Shown here: positions 1 to 8,001 of the stretch, one piece after another
Layout: each line of letters starts with the position of its first letter
Numbering within the stretch: position 1 is the first letter of the stretch
DNA from: Streptomyces sp. DvalAA-43
Lineage (GTDB): Bacteria; Actinomycetota; Actinomycetes; Streptomycetales; Streptomycetaceae
Length of the DNA: 64,000 nucleotides
Direction of reading: 5' to 3'
Assembly (NCBI RefSeq): GCF_900091725.1
Contig: NZ_FMBW01000083.1
Span: 1-64,000, forward strand
Program-made: the position numbers and the translations under genes
Notes under the pieces: generated by a model
Told to the model about the DNA's origin: nothing
The model's database searches: none
Seen by the model: only the letters and a program-made list of their open reading frames with translations

Positions 1-1
1 G

Positions 2-697
2 CAGCCCGCTCCGGCCGCCGCGCCGGACCGGGCCGCACCCGCGGCTCCGGCGCCCGGTGCCGCCGAGCCGGGGCCGGGAATGGCCCAGGGCGCCGGCCAG
101 GTACGTAACATGTGGCCGGACATCCTGGAGGCGGTGAAGAACCGCCGCCGCTTCACCTGGATCCTGCTCAGCCAGAACGCCCAGGTCACCGGCTTCGACG
201 GCAGCACCTTGCAGATCGGCTTCCTCAACGCGGGCGCGCGCGACAACTTCGCGAGCAGCGGCAGCGAGGAGGTCCTCAAGCAGGCCCTCGCCGAGCGGTT
301 CAACGCGCAGTGGAAGATCGAGGCCGTCGTCGACCCGTCGGGCGGCGCCGGCGCACCCCCGCAGACCGGCGGAGGCCGCCCCCCCGCCCCGCCCGTGCAG
401 CAGTACCAGGCCCCCGCGCCCCAGCAGAGCTACGAACCCCGGCCGGCCGCCGCTCCGCAGCCGCCGAGCCACCAGCAGCCGCCGAGCCACCAGCCGAAGC
501 CGGGGCACCAGCAGTCGGCTGCCGCGGACTCCGCCCCGCAGTCGTACTCCGCTCCCGAGCCCCCGCGCGCGGTCGCTCCCGAGGACGACACCCCCGAGGC
601 CGACGACCCGGACCTCGTCGACTCGGCGCTCTCCGGGCACGAGCTGATCGTCCGTGAGCTGGGCGCCACGGTCGTCGAGGAGTTCACCAACGAATGA
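2..697 (+). CDS. dnaX: DNA polymerase III subunit gamma/tau, C-terminal part (5' end outside window)
   Basis: The reading frame is open from the window edge and ends at 695-697, so only the C-terminal part of the protein is seen. The clamp-loader ATPase core lies to the left. The visible piece has a folded stretch (about 80-345) containing MWPDILEAVKNRRRFTW, typical of the domain that follows the AAA+ core in actinobacterial DnaX, then a long Pro/Gln/Ala-rich linker with PPSHQQPPSHQ repeats, and a short acidic end. In the replisome, tau links the clamp loader to the polymerase core and helicase. No frameshift signal for a separate gamma form is seen in this portion. purD follows about 150 bases later on the same strand. 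Confidence 0.85.
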   Translation, partial: QPAPAAAPDRAAPAAPAPGAAEPGPGMAQGAGQVRNMWPDILEAVKNRRRFTWILLSQNAQVTGFDGSTLQIGFLNAGARDNFASSGSEEVLKQALAERFNAQWKIEAVVDPSGGAGAPPQTGGGRPPAPPVQQYQAPAPQQSYEPRPAAAPQPPSHQQPPSHQPKPGHQQSAAADSAPQSYSAPEPPRAVAPEDDTPEADDPDLVDSALSGHELIVRELGATVVEEFTNE

Positions 698-833
698 CGG
701 ACGGCGGGACGGCCCTCGGGCATCCCGCCCCGGCTTCCCCCGGCGTCCCGCCCCGGCTTCCCCGGGTGTCCGCCCCCGCTCCCCGGGGTGTCCACGGAGC
801 GGCGCCCCGTCAAGGGCGCCGCGCCCCGGCGGC

Positions 834-839
834 TAGGCT
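834..839 (+). promoter_or_regulatory. Probable -10 element of purD (leaderless arrangement)
   Basis: TAGGCT lies seven bases before the GTG start at 847, which places the expected transcription start at or next to the start codon. No purine-rich ribosome site precedes the GTG. The -35 side is poor (GTCAAG at 809-814). The call rests on spacing and on the same pattern at several other genes in the window. Confidence 0.4.
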
Positions 840-846
840 GCACCCC

Positions 847-2097
847 GTGAAGGTCCTCGTCATCGGCGGCGGCGCCCGCGAACACGCCCTGTGCCGCTCT
901 CTGTCCCTCGACCCCGATGTCACCGCTCTGTACTGCGCTCCCGGCAACGCCGGTATCGCGGAGGTGGCCGAACTGCACCCGGTCGACGCCCTCGACGGTG
1001 AGGCCGTCGCGCGCCTCGCCACCGACCTGGGTGCCGAGCTGGTGGTCGTCGGCCCGGAGGCGCCGCTCGTCGCCGGGGTCGCCGACGCCGTGCGCGCCGC
1101 GGGCATCCCCTGCTTCGGCCCATCCCGCGAGGCGGCCCGGCTGGAGGGCTCCAAGGCGTTCGCCAAGGACGTGATGGCCGGGGCAGGCGTCCCGACCGCC
1201 CGTAGCTACGTCTGCACCACCCCCGCCGAGATCGATGCCGCCCTGGACGCCTTCGGCGCCCCGTACGTCGTCAAGGACGACGGCCTCGCCGCGGGCAAGG
1301 GCGTCGTCGTCACCGACGACGTCGAGGCGGCCCGCGCCCACGCCCTGGCCTGCGACCGCGTGGTCATCGAGGAGTTCCTCGACGGCCCCGAGGTGAGCCT
1401 CTTCGCGATCACGGACGGCACCACCGTGCTGCCGCTCCAGCCCGCGCAGGACTTCAAGCGCGCCCTGGACGGCGACGAGGGCCCGAACACCGGCGGCATG
1501 GGCGCGTACTCCCCGCTTCCGTGGGCCGCCCCCGGGCTGGTCGACGAGGTCATGGAGTCGGTGCTCCAGCCGACCGTCGACGAACTCCGCCGCCGCGGCA
1601 CCCCGTTCTCCGGGCTGCTCTACGCAGGCCTCGCGATCACCTCGCGCGGCGTCCGGGTGATCGAGTTCAACGCCCGTTTCGGCGACCCCGAGACCCAGGT
1701 GGTCCTGGCCCGCCTGAAGACCCCGCTGGCCGGTGTCCTGCTCGGCTCCGCCAACGGCACGCTCGACGAGCTGCCCCCGCTCACGTGGCGCGACGAGGCC
1801 GCCGTCACCGTGGTCATCGCCTCGCACAACTACCCGGGTACGCCGCGGACGGGTGACCCGATCGAGGGGCTCGACGAGGTGGCGGAGCAGGATGCCCCGC
1901 ACGCGTACGTCCTGCACGCGGGCACCAGGCGAGAGGGCGACACGATCGTCAGCGCGGGCGGCCGGGTGCTGTCCGTGACCGCGACCGGCAAGGACCTCGC
2001 GGGCGCCCGGGAGCGCGCCTACGCGGCGGCGGCCCGGATCCGGCTCGACGGCTCGCAGCTCCGTACGGACATCGCCCGGACGGCCGCCGAGGGCTGA
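847..2097 (+). CDS. purD: Phosphoribosylamine--glycine ligase (GAR synthetase)
   Basis: Catalyses step 2 of de novo purine synthesis, joining 5-phosphoribosylamine and glycine with ATP to give GAR in the cytoplasm. The 416-residue product has the usual length. It begins with the PurD signature VKVLVIGGGAREHAL, has GPEAPLVAGVAD in the N-terminal domain and the ATP-grasp motif NTGGMGAYSP in the middle, followed by the metal-binding segment around IEFNARFGDPETQ. The frame stays open upstream to 694, but the conserved N-terminus and the TAGGCT element seven bases upstream favour the GTG at 847. It is transcribed away from dnaX and appears monocistronic. Confidence 0.97.
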   Translation: MKVLVIGGGAREHALCRSLSLDPDVTALYCAPGNAGIAEVAELHPVDALDGEAVARLATDLGAELVVVGPEAPLVAGVADAVRAAGIPCFGPSREAARLEGSKAFAKDVMAGAGVPTARSYVCTTPAEIDAALDAFGAPYVVKDDGLAAGKGVVVTDDVEAARAHALACDRVVIEEFLDGPEVSLFAITDGTTVLPLQPAQDFKRALDGDEGPNTGGMGAYSPLPWAAPGLVDEVMESVLQPTVDELRRRGTPFSGLLYAGLAITSRGVRVIEFNARFGDPETQVVLARLKTPLAGVLLGSANGTLDELPPLTWRDEAAVTVVIASHNYPGTPRTGDPIEGLDEVAEQDAPHAYVLHAGTRREGDTIVSAGGRVLSVTATGKDLAGARERAYAAAARIRLDGSQLRTDIARTAAEG

Positions 2098-2105
2098 GCC
2101 CGACC

Positions 2106-2164
2106 GGCGTCGTCGAGAACGGTGCAGCCGGGGCGGGCGTCGTCAGGACCGGTGCAGCCGGGGC
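2106..2164. repeat. Two 29-bp direct repeats in the purD downstream gap
   Basis: Copies at 2106-2134 and 2136-2164 differ at three positions. They lie just after purD in a 393-base stretch (2098-2490) that holds no gene I can support. The rest of that stretch is low-complexity GC-rich sequence, with a TAGGGT hexamer at about 2374-2379 that could be a -10 element for the gene starting at 2491. Confidence 0.6.
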
Positions 2165-2490
2165 CGGTGTCTTCGGTCCCGGCCTTGCCGGGTGTCGGCC
2201 TCGCCGGACCCCACCTCGCCGGAAACCCCGTCCGAACCCCGCCGCACCCACCCCGCCGACCCGCACCGACGCGCCGCTGCCCCAAGGACAGCGGCGCGTC
2301 AGCACCTTTGCCCAAAGCCATTCCATCGAGTGACGACTGCGCCATCCGGATGACGCCCGCCGAGGCCCCAACTAGGGTGCGGCGCAAGCATTCCGGCACT
2401 TGGCTCACTGGCATTGCGATGTCAGTGACGGGTGCCACAGTGGGGGAGTGAACAACACCGCCGCGGGGGCAGAGGGGGTGACGTCCGGCC

Positions 2491-4353
2491 GTGTCCGGTA
2501 CCGGTACAAGTGAGGAGCTGGGCGCGCTGAGTGCGCGCGCCCGAGCTCATGCCCTGCTGCGCATCCGCGGCAGGGCGACAGCCGTGGCGATCCTGCCCGC
2601 CGCGGTGGCCGTCGTGCTGCTCGTGGCGGGCGCCCAGGGGTTCGCCGTGGGCAGCGGCTGGGACACGGCGCGCTGGGCCGTGACGCCCTGCGCGGTCGTC
2701 GTGCTTCTGATCGCCGTGGCCGTCGCGGTCGCGATCGTACGGGCGAGGCCGGCGGTCAGTCCGACCGTCCCGCTCCCGGAGGAGTCCGCCCCCGATCTCT
2801 ATCGCCTGGTCAGGGACCTCGCCGACCGGCTCGGGGTTCCCGCGCCCTCGGCGATAGCCCTGACGCCCGACTGCGACAGCTGGCTGGAGGACCGTACCCA
2901 CCCCTCGGCGCAGCCCGCCGCGGAGACCGGCCCGGAGCCGGCGGCGCGTTCGGCGTTCCGGGCCCGCCGCCGGGTCCAGGCCGCTCCGGTGCTGGTCATC
3001 GGATCGCCGTTCCTGTGGTGGATGCGGGTCGCGGAGCTACGGGCGGTGCTCGCCCCGGTCGTCGCGGGCACGGGCCCGTCCGCCCATCCCGACATAGCAG
3101 CGGCCCGCCGTTTCGTCCGGGGGCTCGACGGTGCGGTCGCCGACGCCGCCGTGCCCGTACCGGGACCGCTGGCCGGGGTGCGCAGAGTGCCCCGGGCCTT
3201 CGTCGGCCGGATCGCCAGGCTGTTGCTGCACAGGTGTCGTGGCCACGCCGCCGAGATGGAGCGGAGCGTCGCCGCCGCCGCGTCGTTCCGTGCACAGGGT
3301 GTGGATTACGGTCTGCGGATCGTCGCCCAGGAGCAGGTCGGCCTCGCCTACGCGGGCTGGGACCGGCTGCTCACCCGGGTCGCCCTGCCCGCCTGGCGGA
3401 TGGGCCGCTGGCCGTCCCGGCTGGACGCGGGCGTGGTCTCCGCCCTCACCGAGCTGTCCCGGCGCGACCGGCTCGCCGACGGATTCGCCTCACGGCTCGG
3501 CGAGCGCCCCGCCTGCGACCTCCTGGAGGAGCCGGGCGCGGCCGACGAGGCGGCCTCGCTGCTGGCGGCCCGGCTCTTCCACGGCGGCCCGGCCCGGCCG
3601 GGTCCGGACTGGTCGCCGGTCGACTGGCAGCAGTACCCCGAAGAGGTCGTCGACCGGAAGTGGCGCAGCGAGGCCGCCCGCCTGCACCGCGTCCTCGACT
3701 CGATGACCGCCACGCCCGACGCTCCCGCCCCGGCGCCGGTGTCCGCACCGCTCGCCACGGGCCCCGGCGATCCCGGCGGCCCGGACGATCCCCAGGGCTT
3801 CCACGCCTCCCGGGGCCACCACGCCTCCCCTGCTCCCCACGCCTCCCACACCCCCTCCCCTCCCGTACGCCCCGTGGACACGGGGCTGCCCACGCTGGCC
3901 CGTGTCGTCGAGCATCTGGCCGGCCGGGCCGGGAGCGGTGAGGAGCTCGCCGCCGGGATCAGCGCCGCGGTGGCCCGCGAGGAGGCGGCGGCCCAGCAGC
4001 ACCGGACCGGCGGCGCGGTGGGCGCCCCGTCCGCCTTCGGCGCGGGCGGGGACATCCTGGACCCCTGGGGCCCCGATCCCCTCCCGCTCTTCCCGCTCCA
4101 GCCGCCCCGTACGGGCACGGAGCTGCTCGCCGACCATGTCACGGCGATGGTCTGCTGTGCGGCGGTGGACACGGCGGGCGCGGCACCCGGTCTCGACTGG
4201 CTCGACGGCCCCGCCCTGCTGATCGACGGCGAGCGCCGTGCGGACCTGGGCAGTCCCGTCCTCAGCCTGGTCGAGGACGGCGACGCGGAACCGCTGCGTT
4301 CCTGGCTGGATGCGATCGGTGTACGCACCGACAAACCCGTCCGCCTCGTCTGA
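2491..4353 (+). CDS. Membrane protein resembling a degenerate M48 peptidase
   Basis: This 620-residue protein has two N-terminal membrane segments (about residues 30-50 and 63-85). A segment like the substrate-side start of M48 metallopeptidases follows (DLYRLVRDLADRLGVPAP). Where M48 enzymes have ELxAVLAHELGH, this protein reads ELRAVLAPVVAG, so the zinc-binding HExxH is absent and proteolysis is unlikely. The middle is Ala/Arg-rich and helical; residues about 410-455 form a Pro/His-rich linker, followed by a C-terminal helical region. The GTG at 2491 is the first start that keeps the hydrophobic N-terminus. I do not know its function; a structural membrane role is an inference. The link to M48 is a motif impression and was not tested by profile search. 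Confidence 0.75.
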   Translation: MSGTGTSEELGALSARARAHALLRIRGRATAVAILPAAVAVVLLVAGAQGFAVGSGWDTARWAVTPCAVVVLLIAVAVAVAIVRARPAVSPTVPLPEESAPDLYRLVRDLADRLGVPAPSAIALTPDCDSWLEDRTHPSAQPAAETGPEPAARSAFRARRRVQAAPVLVIGSPFLWWMRVAELRAVLAPVVAGTGPSAHPDIAAARRFVRGLDGAVADAAVPVPGPLAGVRRVPRAFVGRIARLLLHRCRGHAAEMERSVAAAASFRAQGVDYGLRIVAQEQVGLAYAGWDRLLTRVALPAWRMGRWPSRLDAGVVSALTELSRRDRLADGFASRLGERPACDLLEEPGAADEAASLLAARLFHGGPARPGPDWSPVDWQQYPEEVVDRKWRSEAARLHRVLDSMTATPDAPAPAPVSAPLATGPGDPGGPDDPQGFHASRGHHASPAPHASHTPSPPVRPVDTGLPTLARVVEHLAGRAGSGEELAAGISAAVAREEAAAQQHRTGGAVGAPSAFGAGGDILDPWGPDPLPLFPLQPPRTGTELLADHVTAMVCCAAVDTAGAAPGLDWLDGPALLIDGERRADLGSPVLSLVEDGDAEPLRSWLDAIGVRTDKPVRLV

Positions 4354-4405
4354 ACCGCAGACAAACAGTCCGTCTCGCTCGAACCACAGACAAAACGTTC
4401 GTCTC
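4325..4405. repeat. Three degenerate ~25-bp repeats spanning the stop codon of the M48-like gene
   Basis: Copies begin near 4325, at 4352 and at 4381 and share the core CAGACAAAC..GTCTC (GACAAACCCGTCCG in the first). The first lies inside the last codons and the other two follow the stop codon, suggesting local duplication of the gene's 3' end. The remaining gap to 4663 contains a palindrome described separately and no gene. Confidence 0.5.
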
Positions 4406-4443
4406 ACATGAACCACCAATCCCGCCCGTCACACCCCAACACC

Positions 4444-4460
4444 CGGAACGGTACGTTCCG
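4444..4460. promoter_or_regulatory. Perfect palindrome CGGAACG-GTA-CGTTCCG, possible operator
   Basis: Seven-base arms separated by three bases lie about 200 bases before the gene starting at 4664. Size and symmetry fit a dimeric repressor or activator site. No regulator gene is adjacent, so the owner is unknown. Confidence 0.35.
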
Positions 4461-4663
4461 TTCACGGCAATTCGCGACGAACGGTGACGGACCGCATGCG
4501 TTATGTGATGTGCTGTGGATCGACGCTGACAGTCGGCGCACCGCTGTTGGCGCACCGATGACGCATGACCACCGGCGATCGACCATCGGCGTCGACTGCT
4601 GCCCGGGGGACTCGCCATCGGCCATCGACTGATGTCCTGGGGGACTCAAGGGAGGGAAACGCC

Positions 4664-6127
4664 ATGGGGGCGGAGCACATTCGACGCTGGGAGTCGGGCG
4701 CCCTCGCGCATGCCGTCTCCGATCCTTTCGGCCAAGGTCCAGTGCCTTGGCTGCGCGGCAGCGAGAACTACTTCGACGACACCGGGCACGTCGTCCCCTG
4801 GTACGCCGACCCCGCCCTGGGCCACGGCTCCACCGACGGCGGCACACGTACCGCCGACGACGTGCACCGCCAGATCAAGGGCTTCATCTCCACGGGCGCC
4901 GCGGCCCCCGGCGAGGCGATCGACTTCCACATCACCGTGGACCCGCCCCAGCAGTTCTCCGTGGACATCTACCGCATCGGTCACTACGGGGGCGACGGCG
5001 CCGCCCAGATCACTACGAGCCCCCGGCTCTCCGGCATCGTCCAGCCCGCGCCGCTCACCGCCGACCGCACGGTCTCCTGCCACCACTGGTGGCAGTCCTG
5101 GCGGCTGCAGATTCCGAGCTACTGGTCGATCGGCGCGTACGTCGCCGTGCTCACCACGGTGGACGGCTACCGCTCCCACATCCCGTTCACGGTCCGCGAC
5201 GACCAGCCCGCCGATCTGCTGCTGGTCCTGCCGGACGTCACCTGGCAGGCGTACAACCTCTATCCGGAGGACGGCCGCACCGGCGCCAGCCTCTACCACG
5301 CCTGGGACGAGCAGGGCGGTCTGCTGGGCGAGGAGGACGCCGCGGTCACCGTCTCCTTCGACCGCCCCTACGCGGGCGCCGGTCTACCGCTCCACGTCGG
5401 CCACGCCTACGACTTCATCCGCTGGGCCGAGCGGTACGGCTACGACATCGCATACGCCGACACCCGCGATCTGCACGCGGGCCGCGTCGATCCGGCCCGC
5501 TACCGGGGCATGGTCTTCCCCGGCCACGACGAGTACTGGTCGGTGCCCATGCGCCGTACCGTCGAACGTGCACGCGACGGCGGCACCTCGCTGGTCTTCC
5601 TCTCCGCCAACACCATGTACTGGCAGGTCAGCCTCTCCCCGTCGCCGTCCGGCGTTCCGGACCGCCTGCTCACCTGCCGCAAGCGGCGTGGCCCCGGGAA
5701 GCCCGCCCTCTGGCGCGAGATCGACCGACCCGAGCAGCAGCTCCTCGGAATCCAGTACGCGGGCCGGGTCCCCGACCCCCACCCCCTGGTCGTACGGAAC
5801 GCCGAGCACTGGCTCTGGGAGGCGACGGGCGCGGGCGAGGGCGACGAGCTCGACGGCCTGGTCGCGGGCGAGGCCGACCGCTACTTCCCGCGCACCCCGC
5901 TCCCCGAGCACGAGAGCCGCATCCTGCTCGCCCACTCCCCGTACCTGGACAGCGAGGGCGTCAAGCGTCACCAGGAGACATCCGTGTACCGGGCCCCGTC
6001 CGGGGCGATCGTCTTCGCCTCGGGCACCTTCGCCTGGTCTCCGGCCCTGGACCGCCCAGGCCATGTGGACCCCCGCATCCAGCGGGCCACCGCCAATCTC
6101 CTCGACCGCATCTGCAAACGCGACTGA
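4664..6127 (+). CDS. N,N-dimethylformamidase beta-subunit-like domain protein
   Basis: The 487-residue product resembles the large-subunit domain of N,N-dimethylformamidase that is widespread in actinobacteria as a stand-alone protein. Features include ENYFDDTGHVVPWYADP near the N-terminus, an immunoglobulin-like region (DFHITVDPPQQFSVDIYRIG), and a C-terminal glutamine-amidotransferase-like half with GMVFPGHDEYWSVPMR. There is no signal peptide. The start is set by GGAGGG at 4651-4656 upstream of the ATG at 4664; the frame is open further 5' but lacks conserved sequence. The true substrate is unknown, and amidase activity is inferred only from the family name. Confidence 0.8.
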   Translation: MGAEHIRRWESGALAHAVSDPFGQGPVPWLRGSENYFDDTGHVVPWYADPALGHGSTDGGTRTADDVHRQIKGFISTGAAAPGEAIDFHITVDPPQQFSVDIYRIGHYGGDGAAQITTSPRLSGIVQPAPLTADRTVSCHHWWQSWRLQIPSYWSIGAYVAVLTTVDGYRSHIPFTVRDDQPADLLLVLPDVTWQAYNLYPEDGRTGASLYHAWDEQGGLLGEEDAAVTVSFDRPYAGAGLPLHVGHAYDFIRWAERYGYDIAYADTRDLHAGRVDPARYRGMVFPGHDEYWSVPMRRTVERARDGGTSLVFLSANTMYWQVSLSPSPSGVPDRLLTCRKRRGPGKPALWREIDRPEQQLLGIQYAGRVPDPHPLVVRNAEHWLWEATGAGEGDELDGLVAGEADRYFPRTPLPEHESRILLAHSPYLDSEGVKRHQETSVYRAPSGAIVFASGTFAWSPALDRPGHVDPRIQRATANLLDRICKRD

Positions 6128-6318
6128 TCCACGCCGGACGACGACTGATCCGCGCCCGGCCAGCGCCGGACCACGACCACCGAACCGCGCCCGGACGACG
6201 TCGGCCGAACCGTGCCCGGACCCAAGGCGGTCGGCGCCACGGACGCCCCCGTTCCACCCCACCGCACCCGATACGGGAGAATCGGCACGACTCCTGGATC
6301 AACCTACGCGGAGGCAGC

Positions 6319-7233
6319 GTGTCCGGATTTGTAGAAAAGCCCGAGCCAGTGCAGGTCCCGGGGCTCACCCACCTGCACACGGGCAAGGTGCGCGACCTGT
6401 ACCGGAACGAGGCGGGCGACCTCGTCATGGTCGCCAGCGACCGGATTTCCGCGTACGACTGGGTCCTGCCGACCGAGATCCCGGACAAGGGCCGCGTGCT
6501 CACCCGGCTCTCGCTCTGGTGGTTCGACCAGCTCGCCGATCTGGTGCCGAACCACGTCCTGTCCACGGAACTCCCCGCCGGAGCCCCCGCGGACTGGGCC
6601 GGCCGCACCCTGATCTGCACATCGCTGCGGATGGTCCCGGTCGAGTGTGTCGCCCGCGGCTACCTCACCGGCTCCGGCCTCGCCGAGTACCAGGAGTCCC
6701 GCACGGTCTGCGGCCTCGCGCTGCCCGAGGGGCTCGTCGACGGCTCCGAGCTCCCGGCGCCGATCTTCACGCCCGCCACCAAGGCGGCCGTCGGCGACCA
6801 CGACGAGAACGTGAGCTTCGAGGAGGTGGCCCGCCAGGTCGGTACGGAGACCGCCGAGCTGCTGCGCCGCACCACGCTGGATGTGTACGGCCGGGCACGG
6901 GACATCGCGCGCGAGCGCGGCATCATCCTCGCCGACACGAAGTTCGAGTTCGGTTTCGCGCCCACGCCCGACGGCGGCGAGGAGCTGATCATCGCGGACG
7001 AGGTGCTGACCCCGGACTCCTCGCGCTTCTGGCCCGCGGCCACCTGGGAGCCGGGCCGGGCCCAGCCCAGCTACGACAAGCAGTTCGTACGCGACTGGCT
7101 GACCTCGCCGGCCTCCGGCTGGGACCGCAAGAGCGAGCAGCCGCCGCCGGCGCTGCCCCAGGAGATCGTGGACGCGACCCGGGCGAAGTACCTGGAGGCG
7201 TACGAACTCCTCACCGGCACGCCCTGGCAGTAG
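6319..7233 (+). CDS. purC: Phosphoribosylaminoimidazole-succinocarboxamide synthase
   Basis: Converts CAIR, aspartate and ATP to SAICAR in de novo purine synthesis. The 304-residue protein carries the SAICAR synthetase signature: HTGKVRDLY, the nucleotide-binding SDRISAYDWVLPTEIPDKG, VECVARGYLTGSG and the C-terminal LADTKFEFGF and DEVLTPDSSRFW. GGAGG at 6310-6314 sits five bases before the GTG at 6319, fixing the start although the frame is open far upstream. A strong hairpin follows at 7252-7285, so the gene is probably transcribed alone. Confidence 0.97.
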   Translation: MSGFVEKPEPVQVPGLTHLHTGKVRDLYRNEAGDLVMVASDRISAYDWVLPTEIPDKGRVLTRLSLWWFDQLADLVPNHVLSTELPAGAPADWAGRTLICTSLRMVPVECVARGYLTGSGLAEYQESRTVCGLALPEGLVDGSELPAPIFTPATKAAVGDHDENVSFEEVARQVGTETAELLRRTTLDVYGRARDIARERGIILADTKFEFGFAPTPDGGEELIIADEVLTPDSSRFWPAATWEPGRAQPSYDKQFVRDWLTSPASGWDRKSEQPPPALPQEIVDATRAKYLEAYELLTGTPWQ

Positions 7234-7251
7234 CGCCTGCCGTCGAACACG

Positions 7252-7285
7252 AAGAAGCCCCCGGCCGGAAGGCCGGGGGCTTCTT
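7252..7285. terminator. Bidirectional intrinsic terminator between purC and tRNA-Gly
   Basis: A 15-bp perfect stem (7252-7266 with 7271-7285) closes a GGAA loop. It separates convergent purC (+) and tRNA-Gly (-) and can serve both; the flanking A and T residues sit within the stem base. Confidence 0.85.
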
Positions 7286-7294
7286 GCTGAACCG

Positions 7295-7367
7295 AGCGGA
7301 CGACCAGGTTCGAACTGGCGACCTCAACCTTGGCAAGGTTGCGCTCTACCAACTGAGCTACGTCCGC
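7295..7367 (-). tRNA. tRNA-Gly (anticodon GCC)
   Basis: On the minus strand a complete cloverleaf folds: acceptor GCGGACG/CGTCCGC, D arm with GCTC and loop containing GGTA, anticodon loop TTGCCAA giving GCC, and T loop TTCGAAC. U is the discriminator and no CCA is encoded. It is a near copy of the tRNA at 11744-11816. Confidence 0.95.
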
Positions 7368-7389
7368 AAGCGCCGAAGCGCGAGCACCA

Positions 7390-8001
7390 CTATACCCATC
7401 CGCGCTGCCGTGCGAGACGCACCGCGGCGTGGCGATTCTCCGCGCCGAGCTTGGAAGCGGCCGCGGAGAGGTAATTCCGTACCGTTCCCTGCGACAGCGA
7501 CGCCCGCTCGGCGATCTCCGCGACGGGCGCCCCGTCCGCCGCCAGCTCCAGCACCTCGGCCTCGCGGGCGGTCAGCGGCGAGTCCCCGGCGGAGATCGCG
7601 TCGGCCGCCAACTCCGGGTCCACATAACGGTTTCCGGCATGCACGGTACGGATGATCCCGGCCAGCTGCCGGGCGCTCACGGTCTTCGGCACGAAGGCCC
7701 GCACGCCCGCCGCGAGGGCCCGTTTGAGGTGTCCGGGCAGGCCGTGGCTCGTCACTATCATCGTCCGGCAGTCGGGCAGTTCGGCCCGCAGTGATGTGGC
7801 GACACTCACACCGTCTGCGCCCGGCATCTCCAGATCGAGGACCGCCACATCGGGCCGGTGGGCCAGCGCCATGGCCAGCGCCTCCGGGCCGGTCGCCGCC
7901 TCCGCGACCACCACGAGATCGTCCTCCAGGGCCAGCAGCGCGGCCAGCGCGCCCCGGATCAGATGCTCGTCGTCGGCGAGCAGCACCCGTACGGTCGTCA
8001 T
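7390..8001 (-). CDS. LuxR/NarL-type response regulator (partner of the adjacent kinase)
   Basis: A 203-residue two-domain regulator. The receiver domain (1-120) has the acidic pair D10/D11, phosphoacceptor D56 in VAVLDLEMPG, the conserved VTSHG and K in VPKT. The C-terminal LuxR helix-turn-helix starts near 140 with LTAREAEVLELAADG and AEIAERASLSQGTVRNYL. Its ATG overlaps the TGA of the kinase gene by four bases (7998-8001), so the pair is translationally coupled. The family is DesR-like. It most likely controls the ABC transporter genes upstream in the same operon, an inference from context. Confidence 0.95.
   Translation of the reverse strand: MTTVRVLLADDEHLIRGALAALLALEDDLVVVAEAATGPEALAMALAHRPDVAVLDLEMPGADGVSVATSLRAELPDCRTMIVTSHGLPGHLKRALAAGVRAFVPKTVSARQLAGIIRTVHAGNRYVDPELAADAISAGDSPLTAREAEVLELAADGAPVAEIAERASLSQGTVRNYLSAAASKLGAENRHAAVRLARQRGWV

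Noticed and set aside
2448..2510. A 20-codon leader-like frame overlapping the start of the M48-like gene
   Set aside because: No amino acid bias or attenuator structure supports a leader peptide.
4632..7655. A 1007-codon plus-strand frame across two genes
   Set aside because: It is the +1 shadow of the dimethylformamidase-like gene and purC; the sequence is Thr/Ser/Arg/Pro-rich noise and runs through a terminator and a tRNA.
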